Below, in pieces: positions 7,196 through 16,892 of a stretch of 43,632 bases of DNA. This stretch comes from Nostoc linckia z4. Lineage in GTDB: Bacteria; Cyanobacteriota; Cyanobacteriia; Cyanobacteriales; Nostocaceae. Position 1 is the stretch's first letter. Each line of letters opens with the position of its first letter. The stretch is taken from NCBI RefSeq assembly GCF_002608075.1, contig NZ_LAHA01000032.1, positions 1 through 43,632 of the forward strand. Reading direction: 5' to 3'. Under the pieces are notes generated by a model. It searched no databases, was not told where the DNA came from, and was given only the letters and a program-made list of their open reading frames with translations. Made by a program: the position numbers and the translations under genes.

Positions 7196-9925
7196 TTATG
7201 GGAACTGATTCAAAATCATACTGACATCAACCGCTAGCTTTTTGCCCAACTTCAGCAACTGTCGGCACTGATGAATATCTTCTTCATTGCTCAGGGTGGT
7301 AAGACACAAAGGTATTATCTGACTGTGCAGACAACTGAAATATAGTTCTTGGGATCGATGTAGAGAAATATCAATATTTAATTGATCCCCGATATCAATT
7401 AACCGATCTAACTGTTGGATATCTGCATTAAAACTACCGTTGGCATCGTGTAACAATTGCCAAAGCGATCGCACAATTAACTGTTCTAGTATCTGCTTGC
7501 CGTCGGGAATATTCAGCCGACAATGCAGATGTTTTGCTTCTGTGGCGATGGCCTCTAATTCTACTATGTGAGTCCAACGCATTTGCGGTTCGGTAATATC
7601 TTGTTCGAGCGATCGCAATGTCATCATACAGCGATGTCCCAAAGCGATCTCCGCCGCTACTTGCAATTCCTGTGGTACTGGTATTTCATCTCGATGGAAC
7701 GCCATCAACACACCATAATTATCACGGTACACTTGGGTATAAAGTTGCCCTAAGCGTGTCAGTGTTTCCTGACTCAATAACCGCATAATTCTATGGCGTT
7801 CTTCTGCAAATAGATTTTCCAAGCTGAAAGTCTCTTCGCCGAACAACTGTGTCATTGCCAAGATGGTATGAGCTGCACTTGCTTGTTGCAGTGCGCTAAA
7901 GAGCTTTTCTTTTAATTGGGTGTAGTCACGCCGTCCAGTAAATTGTTGAATACAGCAGTGGAAATCCCAACCTCCCAAATGCAGAACCGCAAATACTAAA
8001 TGTTCGCTTTCCCAGGTAATTTCTGATACTAGCTTCAAATTTCCCACAGCCAGAGTTAGCGATCCCATGCGTTGGAGTTGATAATCTAACTCATTGACGG
8101 CGTAGCAATAAACTCGCTTGGTGTGAGTACCCAGGGTTGAGTGGCCAGTACCTAGTGTGGATCCCTGATTTATAAACAACGAACTAATGGCATAATGGGC
8201 TGCTACTTGTTTAAAACCAAGTTGGGCTGTGAGTACCAGTTGGCGATAAATTTCCCCACCATGTTTGAATTGATCGACATTACTGGGGGCTAAACCAAGA
8301 TGTTTGACGAAGTCTTTTTCCAACTGCACCCCTGCTACTTCTCCCGCTAATTCCAAAGCACGGGCGGCGTAGCGGAGAATCTGCGTACCTTCTGGACGGG
8401 AAATTTCTTCAAAAAACCAGCCACAACTGGTGAACATCAACAAAGCATGACGTTGCATTTCCAACAAACGCAGGGCGTCTACTTGTTCGGCGGCCGTTAG
8501 TTTGTGGGTTTGATGGCGAGAGAGAAAACGGTTGACATTGGCAGAAGAGCGATCGCGTATCACTTGAATATATTCATCCCGTGCTAACCAGGGATCGCGA
8601 AATAACTGTCTGCCATATTCCTCATACACTTCAATTAGTTGATCCCGCAGCCAATTCAGGGCATCCCGCAATGGACGACGCCATTTTTGATGCCAAACAC
8701 CACCTTCTCCACCGCAACCACAGTTATCTTGCCATCTGTCTACACCGTGGGCACAACTCCAGGCTGTGACTGGCTTTAATTCAACTTCCCAAGTCGGAGG
8801 ATTTAAACTCAGGTAGTGGGCAAAGTTAGTCACTGTCCAACCTTGTTGTGGGAATTCCGTTGTAAAGGCGTAGGCTAAGGTTTTTTCAGTTCCTTTCTTG
8901 TGATGTCCGAAGGTTTCGCCATCTGTGGCCACAGATATCAACTGTGCAGGACGATGATCCCCACGCACCGCCGAACCGATACGTCCAGCAAAGCGATTGG
9001 AACTATAAACCACATCACTAAAACCCATGTCCCGCGATATCGGGCCATCGTAAAAGAAGATATCAATGTAGGGAGAATCGGCAGTGGAAACTGGGGAGTG
9101 GGAAGTACTACCATTCCCTACTCCCGACTCCCTAGTTCCCTCTTTGATCGCACTCAAAGGTGAAGATGAAGTGTCTAATGTAGGCTTCAAATAACAACGA
9201 TAAGGACGGGTGGGATCGATTTGACTACCACCGACTTCGTACCATTCTGGATTGGGACGATCCTTAGTTGGGAAAGAACGACAGCGCTGTGCCTGAGACG
9301 GTGCAAGGATAACGAAGCGAATACCTTCAGCAACTAAAGCTTCTAGAGTGGGGTAGTCCACACCGGTTTCTGCTAACCACATACCTTCGGGATCGCGTCC
9401 AAACCGGGAACGAAAGTCTTCTTTACCCCAGCGAATTTGGGTATATTTGTCGCGTTCGTTCGCCAGAGGCATGATGATGTGATTGTATACTTGCGCGATC
9501 GCATTTCCGTGACCATGCAAACGTTGACTACTTTTGACATCAGCCTCCAAAATCCGCTGATAAACCTCCACATCGTGGCGTTCTAGCCACGACATCAGCG
9601 TTGGGCCAATATTAAAACTAAAATACTCATAATTATTGACGATCCCCATCACTTCGCCTCGGTCATTTAAGACTCTGGCAAAAGCATTTGGACGATAGCA
9701 TTCCCAATGAATCCGCTCATTCCAGTCATGGAAAGGTGCAGCGCTCGGTTGGCGTTCAATCGCGTCCAGATAAGGATTTTCCCTCGGTGGCTGATAAAAA
9801 TGACCATGCACCGTCACATAAACACCATGAGCCGTTCTCAGGGGATCGCTCTCGTGAATGTTCTTAGAATCTGAATGTGTTAACGTTGAGCCAGAGTTAG
9901 CTGGCATTTGTGCAGCAGAAGTCAT
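7196..9925 (-). CDS. GH57-type glycoside hydrolase with DUF3536 domain
   Basis: 909 residues. The N-terminal GH57 catalytic half shows HGHFYQPPREN (about residues 40-50), EGMWLAETGVD with the candidate nucleophile Glu186, and ATDGETFGHHK with acid/base Asp335. The C-terminal half is the DUF3536 helical region. The GH57 family acts on alpha-glucans by a retaining mechanism, so a role in glycogen metabolism is likely, though the substrate is not proven for this subgroup. The ATG at 9925 begins a plausible soluble N-terminus; the upstream ATG at 9961 adds 12 odd residues. An insert at about residues 250-285 (STSHSPVSTADSP) is encoded by heptamer-repeat DNA. A second low-complexity patch, STLGTGHSTLGT, lies near 8130-8165. 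Confidence 0.88.
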   Translation of the reverse strand: MTSAAQMPANSGSTLTHSDSKNIHESDPLRTAHGVYVTVHGHFYQPPRENPYLDAIERQPSAAPFHDWNERIHWECYRPNAFARVLNDRGEVMGIVNNYEYFSFNIGPTLMSWLERHDVEVYQRILEADVKSSQRLHGHGNAIAQVYNHIIMPLANERDKYTQIRWGKEDFRSRFGRDPEGMWLAETGVDYPTLEALVAEGIRFVILAPSQAQRCRSFPTKDRPNPEWYEVGGSQIDPTRPYRCYLKPTLDTSSSPLSAIKEGTRESGVGNGSTSHSPVSTADSPYIDIFFYDGPISRDMGFSDVVYSSNRFAGRIGSAVRGDHRPAQLISVATDGETFGHHKKGTEKTLAYAFTTEFPQQGWTVTNFAHYLSLNPPTWEVELKPVTAWSCAHGVDRWQDNCGCGGEGGVWHQKWRRPLRDALNWLRDQLIEVYEEYGRQLFRDPWLARDEYIQVIRDRSSANVNRFLSRHQTHKLTAAEQVDALRLLEMQRHALLMFTSCGWFFEEISRPEGTQILRYAARALELAGEVAGVQLEKDFVKHLGLAPSNVDQFKHGGEIYRQLVLTAQLGFKQVAAHYAISSLFINQGSTLGTGHSTLGTHTKRVYCYAVNELDYQLQRMGSLTLAVGNLKLVSEITWESEHLVFAVLHLGGWDFHCCIQQFTGRRDYTQLKEKLFSALQQASAAHTILAMTQLFGEETFSLENLFAEERHRIMRLLSQETLTRLGQLYTQVYRDNYGVLMAFHRDEIPVPQELQVAAEIALGHRCMMTLRSLEQDITEPQMRWTHIVELEAIATEAKHLHCRLNIPDGKQILEQLIVRSLWQLLHDANGSFNADIQQLDRLIDIGDQLNIDISLHRSQELYFSCLHSQIIPLCLTTLSNEEDIHQCRQLLKLGKKLAVDVSMILNQFP
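9070..9143. repeat. STRR-like heptamer DNA inside the GH57/DUF3536 coding sequence
   Basis: On the coding strand this reads as GGGAGT/CGGGAGT/AGGGAAT-type heptamers, the same family as the intergenic arrays, and it is translated as a Gly/Ser/Thr-rich linker. It keeps the frame open and sits between conserved blocks of the catalytic domain (PYRCYL before, YIDIFFYDG after). Confidence 0.6.
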
Positions 9926-10508
9926 GTATATATATCCAAAACAAAAAACTCGCAGTTGCACCGATAAATTTTGTGCATAAACCTTTCTTCAATGCTTTGA
10001 ACACAAAATCCGGTATAAACAACAACTATGAAATACAACCAAATTTTTGAGAAAACGGTCTTATTGTAGTGGGAAATCTGCGTTATCGCACAGCCCTTTT
10101 CCCGAAGGCTTCCAGTAATTAGCCATTTAACAACGCCTCAGTTAGGGGTTTTCTCTTTGGCAGTGCCAATAAAAAACTTAATTGTCTTTTAATATATTAA
10201 ACCCAATTTTTGGTGTAATGGTCTGAATCCATTTCATACTTTTGCAACGAAGGGTTACGAAAACTTCTTAAATGGCAACATTATTTTACATAACATGCAC
10301 AGAAGTGAACTGAAAACAGTAAAATCTCTGAATTGGTCTATAGATGCTTGAGAGTATCCTATGGGAGTGATGAGTGGTAGATGGGAATTCCCCACTTATT
10401 GATTCTGAATTCTGAATTCTGAATTCTGAATTCTTGTTCAATCCAACACTCAAAATTTAAAATTTAGGACTACCCGCTGTGCATGATACCCTCGACTCAA
10501 AGCAACAA
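9926..10508. other. Intergenic region of about 580 bp with one STRR array
   Basis: Holds the promoters of the divergent glycosidase and antiporter genes; none can be assigned with confidence. A CTGAATT heptamer array fills 10401-10433. No open frame or RNA gene is supported. Confidence 0.5.
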
Positions 10509-11600
10509 ATGTCAACTAAAAACATTATTTTTCTCGTTTTATTACTGTTTATCCCGGTTTCTCTGGCGGCCCACTTTCTGGAGTGGGGAGAATTGATAGT
10601 TTTCATTACAGCTGGATTAGCCATTTTGCCTTTAGCGGCTTGGATGGGAACAGCCACAGAAGAAATTGCTGTGGTGGTGGGGCCATCATTAGGGGGGTTA
10701 TTAAACGCCACCTTTGGTAATGCTACAGAACTCATCATCGCTTTGGTGGCGTTGAAGGCTGGTTTGATAGATGTAGTCAAAGCCAGTATTACGGGATCGA
10801 TAATCGGTAACCTACTGCTGGTGATGGGTCTTTCTATGCTGTTGGGAGGACTGCGTTACAAAGAACAAACATTTCAGCCTATTGTAGCGCGAGTGAATGC
10901 TGCTTCGATGAATTTGGCTGTGATTGCCATTTTGTTGCCCACAGCCATGAACTACACCGCTACAGGAGTTCAGGAACAAACGCTGCAATATCTTTCTGTT
11001 GCTGTTGCGGTAGTATTAATCCTAGTTTACGCCTTAACGCTGCTGTTTTCTATGAAAACTCACACATATTTGTATGACGTAGGTGTAGCAGACGCAGAAG
11101 AAGAGGAAATTTCCCATAGTAAACCTAATGTTGCGTTGTGGGTCGGTGTGCTGCTAGTATGCACCTTGTTAGTAGCATTTGAATCAGAAATGCTGGTGGA
11201 TTCTCTAGAAGTGGCTACATCCCAGCTGGGTTTGACATCATTGTTTACAGGGGTAATTTTAGTTCCCATCATTGGTAACGCTGCTGAACATGCCACAGCA
11301 GTCACCGTTGCAATGAAAGATAAAATGGATCTTTCCCTTTCTGTGGCTGTGGGATCGAGTATGCAGATTGCCCTATTTGTCGCGCCTGTGTTGGTGATTG
11401 CAGGATTGCTCTTTGGTCAGCCGATGGATTTGGATTTCAAACCTTTTGAATTAGTGGCTGTGGTTGTGTCAGTGTTGATTGCCAATACCATTAGTTCTGA
11501 TGGTAGGTCTAATTGGCTGGAAGGCACTTTATTATTAGCTGCTTATACTGTGTTGGGGTTTGCCTTTTACTTCCACCCAGTTATCGATGGAATAGGGTAG
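10509..11600 (+). CDS. cax: Ca2+/H+ antiporter (CaCA superfamily, CAX type)
   Basis: 363 residues with about 11 hydrophobic segments. The two hallmark alpha-repeats are clear: GNATELIIALVALKAG (about residues 70-85) and GNAAEHATAVTVAMK (about 256-270). Each carries the conserved acidic residue used to exchange Ca2+ for protons. An acidic loop (DAEEEE, about 195-200) splits the two halves, as in CAX transporters. It should sit in the cytoplasmic membrane, export Ca2+ and aid salt or alkaline tolerance. ATG 10509 begins the hydrophobic N-terminus; a GTG at 10479 would add ten residues and is less likely. A perfect intrinsic hairpin follows the stop. Confidence 0.93.
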   Translation: MSTKNIIFLVLLLFIPVSLAAHFLEWGELIVFITAGLAILPLAAWMGTATEEIAVVVGPSLGGLLNATFGNATELIIALVALKAGLIDVVKASITGSIIGNLLLVMGLSMLLGGLRYKEQTFQPIVARVNAASMNLAVIAILLPTAMNYTATGVQEQTLQYLSVAVAVVLILVYALTLLFSMKTHTYLYDVGVADAEEEEISHSKPNVALWVGVLLVCTLLVAFESEMLVDSLEVATSQLGLTSLFTGVILVPIIGNAAEHATAVTVAMKDKMDLSLSVAVGSSMQIALFVAPVLVIAGLLFGQPMDLDFKPFELVAVVVSVLIANTISSDGRSNWLEGTLLLAAYTVLGFAFYFHPVIDGIG

Positions 11601-11632
11601 TTAGAACTTACTTACAAGCGATCGCTCTTAAT

Positions 11633-11678
11633 AATAGGTAATTAGTTAGTCTAATTACCTATTTTTATAGTTTTTTTG
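11633..11678 (+). terminator. Intrinsic terminator downstream of cax
   Basis: AATAGGTAATTAG (11633-11645) and CTAATTACCTATT (11651-11663) are perfect 13-bp inverted repeats with loop TTAGT. They are followed by TTTATAG and a run of seven T. Confidence 0.88.
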
Positions 11679-11799
11679 AGGAATTTGTATAGCCAATTAC
11701 ATTTTTGCTGGAAATTAATGCACTGTGGGATTCAAGGCTTAGTATAATCAACCACAGAGAAAACAAGAGTGAAAATTTGTTCCTAAATTTATAGAAGAG

Positions 11800-12990
11800 A
11801 TGATTCAAATTCTGGATTCTACTTTGAGAGAAGGGGAACAAACTCCAGGAGTTTATTTTCCTCCTGAGATCAAGTTAGCGATCGCTCAGTTTTTAGACTG
11901 CATAGGAGTTGATATTATTGAAGCTGGCAATCCTGCGGTAGATCGGGAAATTGCCTTAGCCATCGGCCTGATTGCCAATGCTGGTTTAAAAGCCAAAATA
12001 GGCGCTCATTGTCTTTGTCGAAAAGATGATGTGAAAAAAGCCCTAGAGTGTGGCGTCAATTTTTTAGGTATCTTTTTTAGCGTTTCCGAACAACGATTGC
12101 AACAGGATTATGATATTGGTCTAGAAAAAGCTATAGAAAAAATTGTTGAAGTTATAGCTTTTGCCAGAGAGCAGCAAGAAAACTTAGTAATTCGTTATAC
12201 TCCAGAAGATACAGTGCGATCGCCGATGGAAAACGTCATTGCCGCAGCGATGGCAGCAGTCCGAGCCGGAGCTAATATCATTAGCATAGCTGATACAACT
12301 GGATACACAACACCATTTGCTAGAAATCGCAGTATTTCTTATTATGTGAAAACTCTTAAAGAAGAATTCGCCAGAGAAAATTTATATCCCAAAATCGAAA
12401 TTCATTGTCATAACGATCGCGGTTTAGCCTTAGCAAATGCTCTAGATGCTTACAAGGCAGGAGCAGATATTATTGATGTCACTGTTATGGGGCTAGGGGA
12501 ACGTTCTGGCATTGTGGATTTAGCAGAATTACTGATAAATTTAACAGATATAATTGAAGAAAAACCTTCTTGGAATTTGAGCTATTTAAAGGAATTATAT
12601 GATTTTGTCAGCGAACATTCCCACATATCTATTTCTCCTCATCATCCCTTAGTGGGAAAAAATGCTTTTACTCACTATGCGGGTGTTCATGTCAATGCCG
12701 TCGCCAAAGATGAAAGGCTTTATCAAAGTTTAAATCCAGAAATTTTCGGAATTAAAAGTAGTTTAGCATTGGGGATGCAATCAGGATATATTGCTGTTAA
12801 ACTAGCTCTCAAACAAATTGGTAGAGAAGAACTGATTGAAAACCAAGACTTAGTGATTAAGATTTTCCAAAAAATAAAAGAAATTGCTAAAAGAGGAACT
12901 CCAATTGATATTGAAAAGGAATTACCAGCAATTGTGGAGTATTGCACTGCTAGCCAAATAACTGGTGAAATTTGTTCAGTTTCTGGTTAA
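11800..12990 (+). CDS. Homocitrate/2-isopropylmalate synthase-family enzyme (DRE-TIM metallolyase)
   Basis: 396 residues. The family start STLREGEQTPGV (about residues 7-18) replaces the usual LRDGEQ with LREGEQ. The second signature IHCHNDRGLALANA holds the metal ligands His202 and His204 with Asn205-Asp206, and IADTTGYTTP lies near 164. The core condenses acetyl-CoA with a 2-oxoacid. The short C-terminus has no LeuA allosteric dimer domain, so this is not a standard LeuA. Homocitrate synthase (NifV-like), citramalate-type and benzylmalate-type (HphA) activities all remain possible. No nif, leu or hph genes are adjacent. ATG 11800 is the start of the fold. Intergenic spacing suggests its own promoter. 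Confidence 0.85.
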   Translation: MIQILDSTLREGEQTPGVYFPPEIKLAIAQFLDCIGVDIIEAGNPAVDREIALAIGLIANAGLKAKIGAHCLCRKDDVKKALECGVNFLGIFFSVSEQRLQQDYDIGLEKAIEKIVEVIAFAREQQENLVIRYTPEDTVRSPMENVIAAAMAAVRAGANIISIADTTGYTTPFARNRSISYYVKTLKEEFARENLYPKIEIHCHNDRGLALANALDAYKAGADIIDVTVMGLGERSGIVDLAELLINLTDIIEEKPSWNLSYLKELYDFVSEHSHISISPHHPLVGKNAFTHYAGVHVNAVAKDERLYQSLNPEIFGIKSSLALGMQSGYIAVKLALKQIGREELIENQDLVIKIFQKIKEIAKRGTPIDIEKELPAIVEYCTASQITGEICSVSG

Positions 12991-13103
12991 GCTGATATAA
13001 TTTTGAATTTTGGATTTGGGATTGATATTGTTTCATAAAACAACAATATTGGCATCATAACATTTCACCAAAATACTGAATCATCAATTCTGTTAGCCTA
13101 GCT

Positions 13104-13138
13104 GATTCTGAATTCTGAGTTCTGAATTCTGTATTCTG
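13104..13138. repeat. STRR array, CTGAATT/CTGAGTT heptamers
   Basis: Four to five heptamers lie directly against the stop codon of the convergent GAF kinase. The rest of 12991-13140 is AT-rich with a weak ATATTGTT/AACAATAT inverted repeat (about 13027-13050) that could terminate the upstream gene. Confidence 0.75.
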
Positions 13139-13140
13139 CT

Positions 13141-16100
13141 TCAATTAACTCTCTGTTTCATGGGAATTTCGATCCAGAATTCACAGCCCTTACCAGCCTC
13201 AGAAATACATTTGATATTACCACCATGTTTTTCCACAATAATTTGATAGCTAATGGATAGCCCCAAACCAGTACCCTGACCGGGTTGCTTAGTAGTGAAG
13301 AAAGGCTCAAAAATGCGCGATCGCACTATTTCTGGAATACCACAACCATTGTCTGCAATGCAAATGATAATAGTATTCGATTCTTGAACTTTTGTGCGAA
13401 TCCATATTTTGGGCTTGTCAATTATTTGACCAAGATTTACTGCATGTTCTAGAGCATCGATGGCATTATTGAGAATATTCATAAATACTTGATTCATCTG
13501 CGCTGCATAGCAGACTACTGGAGGTAAACCACCATATTCTCTAATTATTTCAATGGCAAAAGAATTAGTTTTTTGTTGCAATCGGTGTTGTAAAATCAAC
13601 AAAGTACTATCAATACCTTCATGCAAATCAACGGGTTTCATTTCGGCTTCATCAAGTCGAGAAAAACTCCGTAAAGATAATACCAACTGAGAAATTCGTT
13701 CTGCCCCCATTGTCATGGAAGTGAGAATTTTTGGTAAGTCATCGGCAATAAAATCTAAATCGATTTCTGCTGCTTGCTTTTGAATTTCTGCTGTTATTTG
13801 TGGATATTCTTTGTCATAAAGGTGGAGTAATTTTAATAAACTTCCTGCATGTTCGCTAACATAAGTGATATTGCCGTAAATAAAACTAATGGGATTGTTA
13901 ATTTCATGGGCAATTCCAGCAACTAATTGCCCTAAACCTGCCATTTTTTCACTTTGAATCAACTGGCTTTGGGTTTGCTGCAATTCTTTCAAAGTCTGGG
14001 CGAGTTCTTCTTTTTGACGTTGAGTTTGTTCGAGTAATTCCGCTTGTTGAAGTCCGACTCCTAACTGAGTGCCAATTTGCATCAGTAAATCTACTTCATC
14101 TTCTTGCCAATCACGGGGCTTGGTATTTTGATATGCTGCTAGTAATCCCCAGAGTTTCTCACCCTGAAAAATCGGCACAATCATATATGCCCTAGCTTTA
14201 ATTAGTTCGATTAAGGCAATATCAGACACAGAATAATTAGTCTTGTAAATATCCTTAATTACAAGTATTTGACCATTGGCAAAGTCTCCACCTTGGGTAT
14301 TTTGCAAGTAATCGTCTGCGTAGACCGTTGTAGACATTACATTTACAAGTTCCTTCACTGATATCCAATCTTGGGCTAAAGACTCAGCAACAAATTCGCC
14401 ACTCCAATCAGTCCGGAATCGATAGATTGTGACTCTATCGACTTCTAATAGTCGTCGGACTTCTGCTGTGCTGGTAGCAAAGATAGTGTCAATATCAAGA
14501 GATTGGCGAATTTTCTCCACCGTTGCAGCTAAGGCTTTCTCTCTTTCAGCAGCTTTAGCCAACTTTTGGGCTTGTACTTGCACTTGTTTTAAGGATTCAG
14601 CTTGCTGTAATGCTACCCCCAATTGCACCCCGACTTGCGCCAGTAAGTTAATTTCCTCGTCTTGCCAATAACGGGGTTGGGAGTTTTGATAAGCTACCAA
14701 CAATCCCCAAAGCTTCTCCCCTTGAGAAATAGGAACAAAAACTTCATTACGTGCATACTTACCTGCTTGGGTTCCTTGCAGTAGAACGCCTTCCGTCACA
14801 GGCTGGGGCTTAACCATTGGCGTCCAGCCATCAACAATGGAATCAGCAACAAATTCACCACTCCAATCAGGATAAAAACGATAAATTGCCACTCGTTCTA
14901 CTTCTAATAACCTTCGTACTTCTTGGGTAGTGGTTTTAAAAATAGCTTCTATTTCAAGTGACTGGCGAATTTTTTCTACTGTGTTTGCTAAAGCTCTTTG
15001 TCTTTCAGCAGCTTTACTGATTTGTGCTGCTTGGAGTTGCATTTGTTGTAAAAATTCGGCTTGCTGTAAAGCTACACCTAATTGGGTACTAACTTGGGTG
15101 AGCAAGTAAACTTCATCTTCTTGCCAATGGCGAGTTACCGAGTTTTGGTATACTGCTAGCAAGCCCCAAAGCTTTTGACCGTGGTAAATAGCAATAATCG
15201 CATAAGCTCTTGCTTGATAAGTTTCTAAAATTTTAATGTAGCATTTGCTAAAGCCTGCATTGTAAATATCATTACAAAGACGGTATACTTCACTTCTAGT
15301 AAATCGACCGCCTGCTGTTTCTTGTAAGTAAGTATCGGCAACTGGGGGTTTAGCTAAATCTTTAGCACTACATTCGCTGACATTTGCGCTCAATTCTGGC
15401 CGATGCAATTGCTCATCTATCAGCGAGATCCAACCTTCTGCCACTGATTCAAAGACAAATTTACCACTCCAATCTGGATTAAAGCGATAAATGGCGACGC
15501 GATCGGCATTTAGCAACTGTCTGAGTTCTGCGGTGCTGGTGCGGAAAATGCTTTCCAAGTCCAGGGACTGGCGAATTTTCTCAATAGTTATGGCTATAGT
15601 TCTCTGCCATTCTGCTGCTTTTTCTTTAGCTTTGGCTTGTGCTAGTTCTGCCGATTGTAGTTTGACTTGCTCTAGGTAATCTGCTTGTTGCAAAGCTACT
15701 CCCAGATGTTCGGCAATCAGTTGCACAAACTCAATTTCAGATGCTTCCCATTGTCGAGAACTATGACACTGATGAATACACAACAATCCCCATAAATCTT
15801 TTCCTTTCAACAAAGGAGCAACAATATTGGCGCGTACCTGAAATTTCTCCAAAATCTCGATATAGCAATGACTGGCGTCTACTTGATAAATATCATCTGT
15901 TGCTTTAATTCGACCTTGCTGATACAGCGGTGCAAAATCTTCAGCAAAGCAGTGATCCCGGACTTTGGCTGCTAGTGCTGAACTAAATTCACTTCCGACA
16001 TCTTCGTAGATAAATTCTCCTTCCCATGCCAAATCAGGATAAAAACGAAATACACCGACTCGATCGCTTTTTAGAAGCTGGCGCACTTCAGTAACAGTAA

Positions 16101-16263
16101 TTTTAAAAATGGCGTTTATATCTAAAGATTCACGAATTCGGGCAATAACTCCAGACAAAGCTTGTTGTTGCTCATTCTGGCGCAAGGAAAATCCCACATC
16201 ACAATGAGATTGTTGCTGTTGTGAATTTGGTTGTATGGGTTGAATAATAGAGGAGTTTTCCAT
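13141..16263 (-). CDS. Soluble sensor histidine kinase with four GAF domains; GAF1 is a DXCF cyanobacteriochrome
   Basis: 1,040 residues without membrane segments. Four GAF domains lie at about 40-195, 225-402, 430-555 and 585-740, joined by near-identical coiled linkers (EKIRQSL...IF). GAF1 has DHCF (Cys105) and, exactly 28 residues on, Cys133 in HCYIEILEKFQVRAN; this is the two-cysteine pattern of DXCF cyanobacteriochromes. GAF2 keeps Cys341 (KCYIKIL) but no DXCF. GAF3 is shortened and lacks the cysteine region, and GAF4 lacks it too. A coiled coil leads to the kinase core: AGIAHEINNP (phospho-acceptor His786), N-box NILNNAIDA, G1 DNGCGIP, and G2 GTGLGLS. No receiver is attached, so the partner regulator is elsewhere. 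Light sensing is inferred. Confidence 0.9.
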   Translation of the reverse strand: MENSSIIQPIQPNSQQQQSHCDVGFSLRQNEQQQALSGVIARIRESLDINAIFKITVTEVRQLLKSDRVGVFRFYPDLAWEGEFIYEDVGSEFSSALAAKVRDHCFAEDFAPLYQQGRIKATDDIYQVDASHCYIEILEKFQVRANIVAPLLKGKDLWGLLCIHQCHSSRQWEASEIEFVQLIAEHLGVALQQADYLEQVKLQSAELAQAKAKEKAAEWQRTIAITIEKIRQSLDLESIFRTSTAELRQLLNADRVAIYRFNPDWSGKFVFESVAEGWISLIDEQLHRPELSANVSECSAKDLAKPPVADTYLQETAGGRFTRSEVYRLCNDIYNAGFSKCYIKILETYQARAYAIIAIYHGQKLWGLLAVYQNSVTRHWQEDEVYLLTQVSTQLGVALQQAEFLQQMQLQAAQISKAAERQRALANTVEKIRQSLEIEAIFKTTTQEVRRLLEVERVAIYRFYPDWSGEFVADSIVDGWTPMVKPQPVTEGVLLQGTQAGKYARNEVFVPISQGEKLWGLLVAYQNSQPRYWQDEEINLLAQVGVQLGVALQQAESLKQVQVQAQKLAKAAEREKALAATVEKIRQSLDIDTIFATSTAEVRRLLEVDRVTIYRFRTDWSGEFVAESLAQDWISVKELVNVMSTTVYADDYLQNTQGGDFANGQILVIKDIYKTNYSVSDIALIELIKARAYMIVPIFQGEKLWGLLAAYQNTKPRDWQEDEVDLLMQIGTQLGVGLQQAELLEQTQRQKEELAQTLKELQQTQSQLIQSEKMAGLGQLVAGIAHEINNPISFIYGNITYVSEHAGSLLKLLHLYDKEYPQITAEIQKQAAEIDLDFIADDLPKILTSMTMGAERISQLVLSLRSFSRLDEAEMKPVDLHEGIDSTLLILQHRLQQKTNSFAIEIIREYGGLPPVVCYAAQMNQVFMNILNNAIDALEHAVNLGQIIDKPKIWIRTKVQESNTIIICIADNGCGIPEIVRSRIFEPFFTTKQPGQGTGLGLSISYQIIVEKHGGNIKCISEAGKGCEFWIEIPMKQRVN

Positions 16264-16756
16264 TCCCTGGGGAATTTTAAATATTCAAAGTTCTCAATAT
16301 CATAGTTCCCTCAACCATCGCAAACGTAACAATTAAGTAAAACAGTGTAAATAAACTAAAGTATGTAACAAAAAGTAAAATTGACTCAAACTGCCTTTGC
16401 TTATGCCTTCTGTTCTCTGACTTCTGTCTTGTTGTAACGATAAATATTTCTGCTTACCTAGCTTCAAAATAGGGAGTAGGGCAAAGAACTATTTTCATGT
16501 TTAGTGGTAAGATTTTCTCGTGATTAGCTAGCTAGAAAATACTACTTCGACCAATATCAATGTAGATATCCCAATGCCCATTTTCATCTGTATTAATGTA
16601 CACAATTGATGATGTCTACTTATTTGAGTAAAAGAGACTGGAAATTTCGGAAAAAAGAGAAAAATTATGAGATTTATTCTCAGTTTCTAGCAATTTTTAT
16701 TACTCAGTAAGCGAGTAACTAAAAAAATCATCGCGGGAGATTCACGAAACGCAGCG
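16264..16756. other. Intergenic region of about 490 bp, no gene seen
   Basis: AT-rich sequence between two minus-strand genes. It holds the promoter of the GAF kinase and space after the petN unit. No open frame, RNA or strong hairpin could be supported. Confidence 0.5.
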
Positions 16757-16826
16757 AAAAAACTCCGAAAAAGAAGCAACTAGTCAACAGTAGCAATGGA
16801 ATATTTTTTTACTTGCAAGTCCCTAA
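16757..16826. repeat. MITE-like element family A, decayed copy (reverse orientation)
   Basis: The right side TGGAATATTTTTTTACTTGC followed by AAGTCCCTAA is a good match to the family A end at 3074. The left side AACTCCGAAAAAGAAG is a worn copy of the other end. The core keeps one TAGTCAACAGT unit. Confidence 0.6.
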
Positions 16827-16836
16827 ATAAAATAAT

Positions 16837-16865
16837 GTAGGGACGCGATATTGTCATGTCCCTAC
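16837..16865 (-). terminator. Hairpin downstream of the petN unit
   Basis: GTAGGGAC (16837-16844) pairs with GTCCCTAC (16858-16865). Read on the minus strand it is followed by ATTATTTTATTT, so it may end the petN transcript. It also resembles a dispersed Nostoc repeat, hence the modest confidence. Confidence 0.4.
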
Positions 16866-16892
16866 AAAAAAGATTTTTTAACTACCAGGGGA

